A stretch of 62,000 bases of DNA from Mesostigma viride (lineage: Eukaryota > Streptophyta > Mesostigmatophyceae > Mesostigmatales > Mesostigmataceae): NCBI GenBank assembly GCA_009746045.1, contig RPFO01000072.1, positions 3,807,778-3,869,777 on the forward strand. The letters run 5' to 3'. The notes under the pieces were generated by a model. The model was not told the origin of the DNA. It ran no database searches and saw only the letters and a list, made by a program, of their open reading frames with translations. The position numbers and the translations under genes are program-made. Below are positions 21,489-31,675 of the stretch, in pieces. Each line of letters opens with the position of its first letter. Positions within the stretch are counted from its first letter, which is position 1.

Positions 21489-22695
21489 ATCTGCCGGTGG
21501 ACCTGCGGAGGCTGAGCGTGCTTCTTCTGCCTCTGCATGGAGCACACTAGTAAATTCAACACAGCAGGGTGATCACGAAGATGATACTCTGCGATCTGTT
21601 GATGCTACGAGCACGAGCTGGCACGCAAACTACTTGCCGGACTCTAAGGTAAATGTCAAGCATATTGCTCATTAAAATATGCCATTGTTAAGTTCATTAC
21701 CTCCTAACCTGGCCAGTGACCCTAAGGCCGATACACGCTAACTAGGATACACGCTTACAAGGATACACGCTAAGGATACACGCTACAGTAAGGATACTTG
21801 ATAAGGAAACACGGCAAGGATGCATGCTAAGGATACACGCAAAGGATGCACGCAAAGGATGCACGCTGAGGATCTATACATGCCATATGCGTTTTAAAAC
21901 AAACACGCATACATTTACTTGCTGTGAAGATAAACACATACCCACTTGTTAATTAAGCAATGACATCGACACACACATGCGCCTTAAGTCTTTACCACAT
22001 GGTTTTGCTCACATGACGCTCGGGATCGCTTGGGACCTATTTATGGTAACGTGAGATAGGCCAGCTTTGAGAAAGCGAGGTAGTAAATCTATAACTTGGC
22101 GGAGAGGCCGGGTTTTGAGGAATGTACTACTGTATTAAACTAATTTACATAAAAACCTTGGAAATAAATGTCTTTTTGTGAATGCATGCAGACCCTGACG
22201 TCATGGTGGGAGGTCAAAGCTCCTCTCTTGGTGTTCGGGAAGATGCCCGGACCTGCATTGATGACTTGACAGGTGAATCGTGATGTATGTTTTATACACA
22301 TGAATAACAACCTAACAATGTTGTTGATTTGCTCGCATTTGATTGTAGTATCATTTAAGTTTTTGTAAGTTGTTCTCTACCTGAACTACATGCCGGATTG
22401 CTTTTTTGTACATGGCCATATATTTTTGCTCACAGGAAATCACACACAAATTGTCCAATACACATGACCATGCACCCACACATGATGTCGATCGGTATAC
22501 TTTTTTTTGTTAATTTACCTAAGTCAAGAATGGCACACACATACGCCTAGCAGAATGCGGGTTTATTACCAGGGGCGTGTTTGGCATCTTCCCAAGTCCG
22601 ATAATATCTTCTTGTCTTCCTTTGTATGCATGCAGGCCGTGACCTAGAGGTAGAAGGAGCAGGTATACCGGGAAGACACCGCCACACCTGACGTG
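21489..22695 (+). pseudogene. Three exon-like blocks in MULE
   Basis: Three blocks have strong splice-site context. Block 1 (21,489-21,649) follows a TGCACGCACAG acceptor, ends AAG/GTAAAT and reads SAGGPAEAERASSASAWSTL, DATSTSWHANYLPDSK. Block 2 (22,192-22,272) lies between GCATGCAG and ACAG/GTGAAT and reads DPDVMVGGQSSSLGVREDAR, TCIDDLTG. Block 3 begins at 22,636 after GCATGCAG and continues in the phase of block 2 as GRDLEVEGAGIPGRHRHT, then a stop. Phases of blocks 1 and 2 do not match in the frames just named. Not recognised; they may be fragments of a captured host gene. Confidence 0.4.
21720..21870 (+). repeat. Short AAGGATACACGCT repeats
   Basis: About ten irregular copies of AAGGATACACGCT or AAGGATGCACGC. 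They lie in the interval between the first two exon-like blocks. Confidence 0.7.
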
Positions 22696-24122
22696 GGACG
22701 AACGAGCGCGACCTGTGCGACATCCTCCTGTGGCTCAAGTGCTGAAGAAGAGTTGCTCGCGGTTGTGTTAACCCATTAACGATACCGGTACAGATGTCCA
22801 GCACTAAAGGGCCTCTATGGAGCTTTTATTGAGAAAAACGTGGCAACTTGCACAGCGATGGAGTGTAGGGTAGAGGGTTGTAGACCCGCCCTGCGCACGC
22901 CTGTGAGGGTGCTCCGGTATGTAGTGTGCATCCTTTGTGTGTGTTATCATTAGTTGGCCTACTCACTACCAAGTGGGAGTGTAATTGTTCGTGGTGGGAG
23001 TCCTGCCTTGGATGCCGTCCGCCCCGGCAAGCCCGTCCTCCAGGCAGTCAGGGGAACCACCATTGGGGGGAGGTGGCTCAATTGATGGAGGTGGTAAGCC
23101 CCTGCACCGATTGGCTAGTCGGTCGAATCCCACCAGATGATGTAACTCTCACTGCGTAATGGGGAGCTAATTGGTGGTGGCATAGTCATGGGATGCGTAG
23201 GTCTACTTCATGATTACCCGCTATCTTACTTTGTTTTTATCGTGGTCCTCTCTACTGCTGCAAGGGGCTCCCTACCTGTTGGGGGCGGGGGGGGGCAGGT
23301 TATCATTTGTTAGTTATATACGCCGTCTCTCAGTGGTGTTACGTCCGTTCGATATGGACTTGCCTACAGAGGGTGGTACTGACGTGTTGATCGGGAGTTC
23401 CGGTTGAGCCTGTGATACATTATTTTTCAATTTGCGTTTCAATTTGCGGTGGTTGATCAAGCATGACTATATGGTTGTCTCCTTGATATGCTGTATAGTT
23501 TTCGGAAGACACCGACGCACGGCTGACACGCATGGTTGACACTATACGTACCAACTTGATTATTTGGGTGGTTATGCCCTTTCATACGGCTTCACGTTGC
23601 ATGGCTTTACATTTCCCTTCCTTATTTAAGTGAATGACATGGGGAGACATGCTTTAGGACTTGGTGCACTTTGCCTGAGCAAGGTGTGACAATTAATTCA
23701 CCGCTATAAATGTGAATGGACCTGTGAATGGACCAAGTTCGTCGAAACGGGGAAATAACGTTACTTGATACTAGATTTAGGGAGGTCCTGTGTTCGTAAC
23801 TTGCTGGTAGCTACTGTGGTTTCTCATTTTCGGTGTTGTCCGTGGAATCTCATATTTGGGCAGCTAGCCCCATGCACGTTGAGCGCTTACTGACAACAAT
23901 ACAAGATTTAGACGCGTAGGGGGGCAAGAATCAATTGTGCGTCGGCACGGTAGCTTGCATCATTCACGATTTGTGCGTTTTAATCGAAGGGCATCTACTT
24001 AGTTCGGCAGAGCAACGGGGGTTGTTTAGTTAGTAGTTAGTTAGTACTTACTTAGTTAAAATAGTTAGTCAGTTAGTGAGCTAGTGAGCTAGTTAGAACT
24101 TGATAGGTAGGTCAGGTAGGTA
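22696..24122. other. MULE interior, no clear gene
   Basis: No convincing coding region. The stretch 22,998-23,060 (GTCCTGCC, CCCCGGCAAG, CCAGGCAGTCAGGGGAACC) is about three-quarters identical to 61,915-61,980 at the window's end. A tRNA-like segment follows it. Confidence 0.4.
23058..23121 (+). other. tRNA-like segment with A and B boxes
   Basis: TGGCTCAATTGATGG fits the pol III A box (TRGYNNARNNGG). GGTCGAATCCC, about 35 bp further on, resembles a B box lacking one T. The acceptor and T stems pair poorly, so this is a relic or a SINE head, not a functional tRNA gene. Confidence 0.35.
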
Positions 24123-24436
24123 GGTAATTAATTAATTAACTAATTAGACTCGTGCTCCCGTTGGGGAGTCACGGAGCCCGAACTGCCTTTCATCCCTTTG
24201 TTTGCACAACAGGAAGGAAGGTCATAGACCCCCTTTCTCCTTCATGCTAGAGGCATGCCACAGCTGCGTGACTCCCAAACGGGAGCACGAGTCTAATTAA
24301 TTAATTAATTAATGCCACAGCTGCAATCGGACACGCTAAACGATCCTGCAAGATATGTGGGTGCAATGAGACCCATGTGAGCTTATCATAACAAGGAGCG
24401 TGGGCAAGTAATGTGAGCATAGCCAAGACGTAGCAT
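24123..24436 (-). mobile_element. SINE-like repeat S1 with LINE B tail
   Basis: An inverted homologue of 33,040-33,395; both share CTACGTCYTGGCTATG, ATTACTTGCCCACGCTCC, GCAGCTGTGGCATGCC and GCATGAAGGAGA. The minus-strand 3' end is the hairpin GTGACTCCCCAACGGGAGCAC followed by (TTAA)n, the same 3' terminus as LINE B. It probably depends on LINE B reverse transcriptase. No A or B boxes were found in its head. It is interrupted by a 44-bp insertion. Confidence 0.7.
24268..24311 (+). mobile_element. 44-bp LINE B 3'-tail insertion
   Basis: The 13-bp direct repeat ATGCCACAGCTGC (24,255-24,267 and 24,312-24,324) brackets 44 bp consisting only of the LINE B terminal hairpin and TTAA tail. The related copy at 33,200-33,260 has one GCAGCTGTGGCAT and no insert, so this is a very short but genuine target-primed insertion. 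Confidence 0.85.
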
Positions 24437-24514
24437 CATTAGATGTACAAGGGAATATTTAATAGCTATCTTGATGTGCGTGGAGGAATAACGGCGAACA
24501 TGAAATGAAGGAAC

Positions 24515-24670
24515 AAGTACCCCACAACCAGGAACGTGCATCCCACAACCAGGAACGAGTATCCCACAACCAGGAACGTGTTTCCCACCACCAGGAACAA
24601 GTATCACATAACCAGGAACGACTATCCCACAACTAGGAACGTGTATCCCACAACCAGGAACAAGTATCCT
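24515..24670 (+). repeat. 21-bp repeat array, left
   Basis: About seven copies of CCCACAACCAGGAACGTGTAT and variants. The unit is 21 bp (seven codons), so Val-Pro-Gly-Cys-Gly-type repeats are translated on the minus strand; no gene features support expression. The same unit recurs at 27,530-27,955. Confidence 0.9.
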
Positions 24671-24671
24671 C

Positions 24672-26250
24672 TGCCGGCAGTGCCACCCCATGCAAGACCC
24701 CACAAGCCATCCTTGCGTCAAGGGGACATGCAGTCATCACAAGGAGCGGTAACTGCCGGCAGTGCCACGCCATGCAAGACCCCACAAGCCGTCCTTGCAT
24801 AAAGGTGACATGCAGTCATCACAAGGAGTGGTAACTGCCGGCAGTGCCACGCCATGCAAGACCCCACAAGCCATCCTTGCGTCAAGGGGACATGCAGTCA
24901 TCACAAGGAGTGGTAACTGCCGGCAGTGCCACCCCATGCAAGACCCCACAAGCCATCCTTGCATAAAGGGGACATGCAGTCATCACAAGGAGTGGTAACT
25001 GCCGGCAGTGCCACCCCATGCAAGAAGACACAAGCCGGGGACTGTCATGCAGTCATCACAAGGAGTGGTAACTGCCGGCAGTGCCACGCCATGCAAGACC
25101 CCACAAGCCATCCTTGCGTCAAGGGGACATGCAGTCATCACAAGGAGCGGTAACTGCCGGCAGTGCCACCCCATGCAAGACCCCACAAGCCATCCTTGCA
25201 TAAAGGGGACATGCAGTCATCACAAGGAGTGGTAACTGCCGGCAGTGCCACCCCATGCAAGAAGACACAAGCCGGGGACATGCAGTCATCACAAGGAGTG
25301 GTAACTGCCGGCAGTGCCACGCCATGCAAGACCCCACAAGCCATCCTTGCGTCAAGGGGACATGCAGTCATCACAAGGAGCGGTAACTGCCGGCAGTTCC
25401 ACGCCATGCAAGACCCTACAAGCCGTCCTTGCATAAAGGGGACATGCAGTCATCACAAGGAGTGGTAACTGCCGGCAGTGCCACGCCATGCAAGACCCCA
25501 CAAGCCATCCTTGCATAAAGGGGACATGCAGTCATCACAAGGAGTGGTAACTGCCGGCAGTGCCACCCCATGCAAGAAGACACAAGCCGGGGACTGTCAT
25601 GTGCACAGTCATCACAAGGAGTGGTAACTGCCGGCAGTGCCACGCCATGCAAGACCCCACAAGCCATCCTTGCGTCAAGGGGACATGCAGTCATCACAAG
25701 GAGCGGTAACTGCCGGCAGTGCCACCCCATGCAAGACCCCACAAGCCATCCTTGCATAAAGGGGACATGCAGTCATCACAAGGAGTGGTAACTGCCGGCA
25801 GTGCCACCCCATGCAAGACCCCACAAGCCGGGGACATGCAGTCATCACAAGGAGTGGTAACTGCCGGCAGTGCCACGCCATGCAAGACCCCACAAGCCAT
25901 CCTTGCGTCAAGGGGACATGCAGTCATCACAAGGAGCGGTAACTGCTGGCAGTTCCACGCCATGCAAGACCCTACAAGCCGTCCTTGCATAAAGGGGACA
26001 TGCAGTCATCACAAGGAGTGGTAACTGCCGGCAGTGCCACGCCATGCAAGACCCCACAAGCCATCCTTGCATAAAGGGGACATGCAGTCATCACAAGGAG
26101 TGGTAACTGCCGGCAGTGCCACCCCATGCAAGAACACACAAGCCGGGGACATGCAGTCATCAAGGAGTGGTAACTGCCGGCAGTGCTACCCCATGCAAGA
26201 ACCCACAAGCCAGCCATGCAATCATCACAGGGAGTGGTAACTGCCGGCAG
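24672..26250 (+). repeat. 82-bp satellite with 556-bp higher-order unit
   Basis: Tandem copies of an 82-bp unit containing GTAACTGCCGGCAGTGCCAC and CATGCAGTCATCACAAGGAG. Shorter units lack the CCATCCTTGCGTCAAGG part. Long stretches around 25,138-25,434 and 25,694-25,990 repeat at a 556-bp offset. TGCCGGCA inside the unit is palindromic. Confidence 0.92.
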
Positions 26251-26254
26251 TGCG

Positions 26255-27515
26255 CGGCCCTAACGTTAATTCCCACACCCCCTCTGCTAACGTTAGTTTC
26301 CACACCCCTCTTCTAACGTTAGTTTCCACACCCCTCTGCTAACGTTAGTGCCCACCCCCTCGGCTAACGTTAATTCCCACACACCCTCTGTTAACGTAAG
26401 GTCCCACACCCGTCTGCTAACGTAAGTACGTGCCCCTCCCCCCTCTACTATCGTTAATTCCCTCCCCCCTTTACTAACGGCCCCGGGCAGCCTCCTGGTT
26501 TGTCTGTAATATGGAGGCAGATGGTACGCAAGGATAGATGGCAAGTAGTGATGAAGGATCTACCACCCCCAAGCCTGTGGGGGCTCCGCGTGTGACCAAG
26601 TATGGCATTCATAGCGATTCGGGCCGCGGTGCCCACACCCCTGTAACTAGGACCTAGATAGCTTACACCATCCATTCCATCCCATGTTCCCCTCCCACTG
26701 AGGACTTGCTCACGTGACGCAGTCACGTGTCTATTAATTAATAAATTAATTTACTAACGTTAGTCCACAGCCCCCTCTGCTAACGTAAGTGCCCTCCCCC
26801 CCTGTTATCGTTAATGCCCACCCCCCTTAAAAAATTAAATTAAATTAAATTATAACATGCCTCCGTGGGGAGATCATGTAGCACATATTCCGTGATGGAT
26901 GGGGTGGAGGAAGCCGCCTGATCGAACTATCCTAACTCTAAGCTATCTAGAAAATACTAACTACACTACTCATCAAAACGCCTCCTCCGCTTGGGGGGAG
27001 GGGGCTTGCCCACAGGGTCGGGCGTGTGCGCCTTGACAATCTTCTTCCGCCGTGTCTTGTCCTGCATGGCAGTCCAAGACGGGAGAGTCCCACCCCCTTC
27101 ACTAACGTTATTCCCCAGCCCCCTCTGCTAACGTTAGTGCCCGCACCCCTTTACAAACTTTAGTGCTCGTGCCCCTCTGCTAACGTTAGTGCCCGTGCTC
27201 CTTTATTAACGTTAGTGCCCCCCCCCTCCCCCCCCTCTGCTAACGTTAGTGCCCGTGCCCCTTCACTAACGTTATTCCCCAGCCCCCTCTGCTAACGTAA
27301 GTGCCCGCGCCCCTTTACAAACTTTAGTGCTCGTGCCCCTCTGCTAACGTTAGTGCCCGTGCTCCTTTACTAACGTTAGTGCCCAGCCCCCTCTGCTAAC
27401 GTTAGTGCCCGTGCCCCTTCACTAACGTTAGCGCCCGTGCCCCTTCACTAACGTTAGTGCCCGTGCCCCTCTGCTAACGTTATTCCCCAGCCCCCTCTGC
27501 TATCGCTAATGCCCG
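26255..27515 (+). repeat. CTAACGTTAG-bearing repeat arrays
   Basis: Irregular ~23-bp units, each carrying the palindrome TAACGTTA followed by a C-rich spacer. They occupy 26,255-26,480, 26,745-26,830 and 27,095-27,515, separated by ~270 bp of other sequence and by a LINE A fragment. Confidence 0.88.
26838..27100 (-). pseudogene. LINE A 3' end, 5'-truncated
   Basis: On the minus strand this reads the LINE A C-terminus (TAMQDKTR, IVKAHTPDPVGKPPP, KRRRRF, stop), then the 3' UTR, the hairpin CTCCCCACGGAGG, GCATGTTATAA and a (TTTAA)n tail. It sits between two TAACGTTA arrays. Confidence 0.85.
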
Positions 27516-27529
27516 TGCCCCTTTATATT

Positions 27530-27955
27530 TGGACCAGGAACACATCCCACAACTAGGCTCGACTATCCCACAACCAGGAACCCATCCCACAACCAGGAAC
27601 GAGTATCCCACAACTGAACTAGGAACGTGTATCCCACAACCAAGAACAAGTATCCTACAACCAGGAACGTGCATCCCACAACCAGGAACGTGCATCCCAC
27701 AACCAGGAACGACTATCCCACAACTAGGAACGTGTATCCCACAACCAGGAACAAGTATCCTACAACCAGGAACGTGTTTCCCACAACCAGGAACATGTAT
27801 CCCACAACCACGAACGAATTTCCCACCACCAGGAACAAGTATCCCACAACCAGGAACACATCCCACAACCAGGAAAGTGCATCCCACAACCAGGAACAAG
27901 TATCCCAAAACAAGGAACACATCCCACAACCAGGAACGTGTATCCCACAACTAGT
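27530..27955 (+). repeat. 21-bp repeat array, right
   Basis: About 20 copies of the CCCACAACCAGGAACGTGTAT-type unit also present at 24,515-24,670. The two arrays bracket the 82-bp satellite and the TAACGTTA arrays. Confidence 0.92.
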
Positions 27956-27999
27956 CGCGCAGTCGGTCTGAATGACTGGCATTATAACGAGCGTCATAT

Positions 28000-28330
28000 T
28001 CGTCTCCGGCTTGGCAGTGCCGTCATCCTGCATACAAAAAGCACATTGGAGCCAGCACTTTCCCGCGGGTTGTAGCCGATATTCCTCCATGCAGCGATAT
28101 TCACCAATGCGCTATCAATAAACAAGTCGACACCATCCGGGTATGTAAAAAAAGCACGCTGCTGGCCACGACGGTCACGGCGATGATGAACGACAATAAC
28201 AAGAACGCCTAATAGCAGGCGTCATACAAACTAGAACAGACTGGAACAACTACTTACCCGGTCGTCTGTGATCTTGACACAGAGCCTGGTTTACAAGGAA
28301 GCGAGGGAAACCGGCCACTATGAGCACCCC
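28000..28330 (-). pseudogene. Exon-like blocks near MULE right end
   Basis: On the minus strand a GACCGG/GTAAGTAG donor lies near 28,258. A coding-like block follows at about 28,140-28,045: PDGVDLFIDSALVNIAAWRN, IGYNPRESAGSNVLFVCR. Near 28,030 a GTATGCAG acceptor precedes DDGTAKPETNMTLVIMPVIQ. The family is not recognised. With the blocks at 21.5-22.7 kb these are candidates for captured gene fragments. Confidence 0.35.
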
Positions 28331-28466
28331 TACTTAACCCACATAATGAAGGTTAGGAATCCTCCCCATCATGCTAACCGTAGACTCGGTGAAACGCCCC
28401 ATGCTACAAATACGATAGCCCAGCAACGACTACTTGCGGCCATCACCTTGTCCAGTTCTGGCTGGC

Positions 28467-28680
28467 TGTGCGGCGGTAATTTTACCAAGTTTAAAAATGT
28501 TACGCCGCACCAGTCTGTGCTTTTTTACGTAGTACCAGTGTAGTGTAGAAATCTGCCAAAAGAGCAAACGCCCAAAGCCAACTTCCAAGACGCCCAAAGC
28601 CAAATTCCAAGACGCCCAAAGCCCAAAGGCGGGCGAGTCTGGCGCGGCGCCGGCCATTGGGCCCCGGAATAAGAAATACC
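28467..28680 (-). repeat. MULE right terminal inverted repeat
   Basis: Complement of 19,906-20,114. It ends AAGAAATACC at 28,680, directly before the second GGTGACTTCC. Confidence 0.92.
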
Positions 28681-28690
28681 GGTGACTTCC

Positions 28691-28932
28691 GGTCACCGAG
28701 TTATGCGAGAGCCTGTTCCTCAGCAGGATCGCATGGTTAAAGGTGTAAAGGGTGAGTAGAAACAGCACTACCAGGAAGCGTCCAGCTTCCTGAGCTGTTC
28801 TACCACTATTCCAGGTCCATTTGTAGTGAGCCGTCACGCTATTCTGTATGCCTCTAGGCATCAGCCGTACTTCCTGTACGCCTTGCCAGCCGACATCACA
28901 GATAGCGTGGCGGCTCAAGGACCAAATGAAAG
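28691..28932 (-). pseudogene. L1 5' region, 5' part
   Basis: The minus-strand frame from 28,918 ends SHNSVTGSH at the MULE boundary and continues in the same frame as HDTRYRPNLTLQ from 19,895. The peptide is not recognised, so this may be leader sequence. Confidence 0.5.
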
Positions 28933-28947
28933 TCCGAGGCGTAAATT

Positions 28948-29250
28948 ACGAGGTCTTATCTTACTACCTAGATCCGAGGCGTGAGATCCAACGCCGTAAT
29001 CATTACTACGTAGGATGATAGGTAGTAATTTTACTAGCCGTAAGTAAAAGTAACGTTACGACTGCACATCTTTGGTAGTACATTACCGACAGAGTAAATT
29101 ACCGCGACGGGTCTTGGTTGGTAATCTACCACCTGTAGATTAGGTGCCAGTGATCCGATGCTGTAAGATACGTTTCAGTAAGTTACTTCGGGGATCTTTG
29201 CCTGTACACGGCCAGATGGATAATTATATTGTAATGGAGAAGTGGGAGAA
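28948..29250 (+). repeat. CACTA left subterminal repeat region
   Basis: Short degenerate repeats around ATTACTAC, TCCGAGGCGT and GGTAGTAATTT in both orientations, akin to the array at 43,610-43,800. Subterminal repeats bind transposase in CACTA elements; that role is inferred here. Confidence 0.6.
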
Positions 29251-29405
29251 CGTGCGTGTCTATTAGCAAATGCAGCGAAATATAAAAATGTAGTTATCAG
29301 CCTTTTTCGCCTATTCAGCAGTTGTCGTTGTCGGCCGTTGTCATTAAGCGGCTATAGATTATGTGTGCTGGGGCCGGTGAAAAGACGCTAGCAAAGTTCG
29401 TCTGA

Positions 29406-31431
29406 ATGGCGTCCAATGGAGGGGATTTTATTCTTAGTGGATTGTTGGACGAGGAGAAGGCGAGGTTGCTGGCGGAGAATGCGAAAGAGCAGAGGGAAGC
29501 AGCGGAAGCCGTGCGTGGAAGATGAGGTAACGGGATGGAGTGTGGGCCCTGGCTTCTGGTTATGAAATGATGGCGGTTGCAGGCCAGCCGTGCTCGCTGG
29601 TAATGGGTGCGTGGTGTTGAAATCCAAGTTCTGCGCGTATTCTGTTTTTTGGTCAATGATTGAAGGGATGTCGCCTTGTTTTATTTTTGTGCATCTGCGT
29701 CCCGTCGTGACTGCCTCGTCATGGACGCCCAGGCGTAGAAGTTCGAACGAGGGAATGATTTTTCAAACGCCTGGATATGTTATGATAGTACGAATAAATG
29801 GTAATGGGTAGAGGCGGCCAAAATTTTGTTGGAAGTGTGCCAACGCCGCACATACGACTTGAACAACCCTAGGTATCTTAGGAAAAGGAAACACGGATAC
29901 GTCGGAGTGGAGGAAGAGGAAGACGATGACGATGGTGAAGACGGAGAGGTTTACAATGGAGGCCTTGAGAATGGGGAGACATTGAAGCAGGAGAGCAGGG
30001 TAGCGGTGAGTGGCCCGTCATGAATTACATTGTGGTTGCAGTTGTTAGCGAGGCGTGTTGATTGCTTCTTGCCGCGGGTAATCGCTAGCGTGCATAACCT
30101 TCTTTTTTCAACAGGTGTTCTGGTGCATTGACTGCCGCAAAGCAATTAATGGGACTGATTATGTGCCTATCATGCCGTTTGGGAATCATACATTGCCAAC
30201 ATTTCGTGTTTAGAAGGCGCGCCTTCAGAAGCATATTCAGCACCGCACGAGCCAGGTGCTGAAGGCGTGCTTGGAGAGGAAGGGGTATAAAGTGCGCATG
30301 ACCGCATCGAAGAAGAAGAAGCAGCAGGAATCGGGCAAGACCATGATAACCGAGCCAGGATTGGCTTTCGTGCATGCAGTACATGGTGCGGCGCAGGCAG
30401 TGAATGCTGCATCGATTGCAGCGGTGCAGCCTGTGGCCATGGCGGTGCAGGGCGCGGGTCCTGAAGTGTGGGCGTTGGCGAAGCAGATTCACGATGCTGT
30501 CATGGCCACGTTGTGAAGCCAAGGAATGGGTGTTGGTTCCAGTCAGGTGCCTCGCCCGGAGGAAGCTTTTCTGCTGTAAGCAGAGGTGCGGCATCAAGCA
30601 TTTGCAATCGCCATGAGAGCAGTGGAGATGTCAGCGGCATGAAGCATTTGCAATCGCCATGAGAGCAGTGGAGATGTCTGCGGCATTGGGAGATCTGCAG
30701 ACAATTGCAGGAGGACATTGTGCGGTACGCTTGTAGGGTGGAGCTGTGTTGTTCCGCTCGCTAATGGACATGTGCCCCTGTAACCTCTTCCAGGCTAGTA
30801 TCTGCTATCCACCTCTTCAGGCTTGAAAAGTAAATTGCTGTACGGTTCACAATTGGCATGGCTTGACATGCACGCGTCCTTGACTGTGGTCTGCATGGGT
30901 TTGGGGTTTAGCGGTTTACATCAGACTCTGCTGTGTATCTGCTTAATCAGCCGACGTGTCACATGGGGACAGCAACGGCGCTGGGATGCAGCCCGGTGTG
31001 AATGCGAGTAAGGTACGCGCTGTCATGCATGGCGGATGGGGCGTGGAAGCCACGACCCACGTTTTTGTGTGTGCACGGGGGGCTAGGGGGCAAGTCGTTG
31101 TGTTGCTGCCATCCATATGGCCATGGATATGCGGGAAGCTTTCCCTGTACCCATACTTAATGATGCATGGACTGGTTGTGACAGCCAAGGGTTTAGCTGT
31201 CGTGGGTTTGCTGAGTGATCATGGCAGTCTGCTAGGCTGGTGCTAGAACAGCCATAGCGCGGTTACTGCTATGTCTTGCCCGTGCTAACTGATGCTGCAG
31301 CCATGCGTGGAGCGCGAATCGTCCCGTGAGGAGAAGGAGGAGGCGGGGCCGGTGCACCCATGGGCAGGGCCGGAGAAGAAGGACGCGGAGCACCCAGTGT
31401 GGGAGAAGGAGAAGGCGGGGAAGCACTGAAG
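29406..31431 (+). CDS. Unrecognised multi-exon gene in CACTA element
   Basis: ATG at 29,406 opens MASNGGDFILSGLLDEEKAR (29,406-29,525), followed by an AG/GTAACG donor. An exon at 29,812-30,005 reads AAKILLEVCQRRTYDLNNPR, an acidic run (VEEEEDDDDGEDGE), and ends at GCG/GTGAGT. The intron 30,006-30,114 ends TTTTTTCAACAG. The exon at 30,115-30,516 keeps phase: VFWCIDCRKAING, then one TAG at 30,211, then KARLQKHIQHRTSQVLKACL and an Ala/Val-rich end. C-x2-C followed by H-x2-H suggests a BED- or TTF-like transposon zinc finger. A Glu/Lys-rich block at 31,302-31,431 may be a last exon. It is possibly an accessory DNA-binding protein of the element; the TAG and the first-exon stop suggest decay or exons placed wrongly. 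Confidence 0.45.
30593..30686 (+). repeat. 47-bp tandem duplication
   Basis: GAAGCATTTGCAATCGCCAT and the following bases through TGCGGCAT occur twice in tandem with one difference, just downstream of the third coding-like block. Confidence 0.85.
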
Positions 31432-31439
31432 CTCCACCC

Positions 31440-31590
31440 CATGTCAGGCCTCTAGTATAGGTGCCAGTTAACTAAACCCATGCACGTGCAGGTTGTAGCT
31501 CAGAATGTATTTAAAATCATATGCCCCTTTTCAGGTATATGTGTAACAGTGACTCCCAACGGATATATGTTCCTAATTTATTAAATTCTT
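31440..31590 (+). mobile_element. SINE-like fragment with CTCCCAACGG tail
   Basis: GAATGTATTTAAAATCATATGCCCCTT and GTGACTCCCAACGGA match the 3' parts of the repeats at 33,451-33,910 and 36,090-36,365. The tail is degenerate. Confidence 0.5.
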
Positions 31591-31675
31591 ACTGAATAAT
31601 TGTTGTCTTTATGAACCCATGAAGAGCAAAGCCCGGTGGGGAGTACATGTAACGCATTACCACGAGAAGGGGTCC

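Larger units (their letters stand above)
19906..28680. mobile_element. 8.8-kb Mutator-like element (MULE)
   Basis: The 10-bp direct repeat GGTGACTTCC flanks the element (19,896-19,905 and 28,681-28,690). The termini are long inverted repeats of about 210 bp beginning GGTATTTCTTATTCCGG. Long TIRs plus an 8-11 bp duplication are diagnostic of Mutator-like elements. Excision joins the L1 leader frame without a break. No MuDR-type transposase is seen; the interior holds exon-like fragments, satellite arrays and small retroelements, so it is a non-autonomous, Pack-MULE-like element. Confidence 0.9.
15046..28932 (-). mobile_element. Full-length L1-type LINE, split by MULE
   Basis: A 15-bp target duplication, TCCGAGGCGTAAATT, lies at 15,031-15,045 and 28,933-28,947. 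Removing everything between plus one duplication restores the left CACTA terminus so that it matches the right terminus for about 56 bp. The element reads on the minus strand: 5' end at 28,932, 3' end at 15,046 with an AATAAA-like signal (TTTATT at 15,066-15,071 on the plus strand). Net of the Mutator-like insertion it is about 5.1 kb. ORF2 spans 19,527-15,128 with at least three frame breaks. Confidence 0.9.

Noticed and set aside
23058-23121. Functional tRNA gene
   Set aside because: A/B-box spacing is plausible, but acceptor and T stems do not pair well and the B box lacks a base.
24515-27955. CRISPR-like repeat arrays
   Set aside because: Repeats are tandem or diverged satellite units without unique spacers, no cas genes are present, and the context is eukaryotic.
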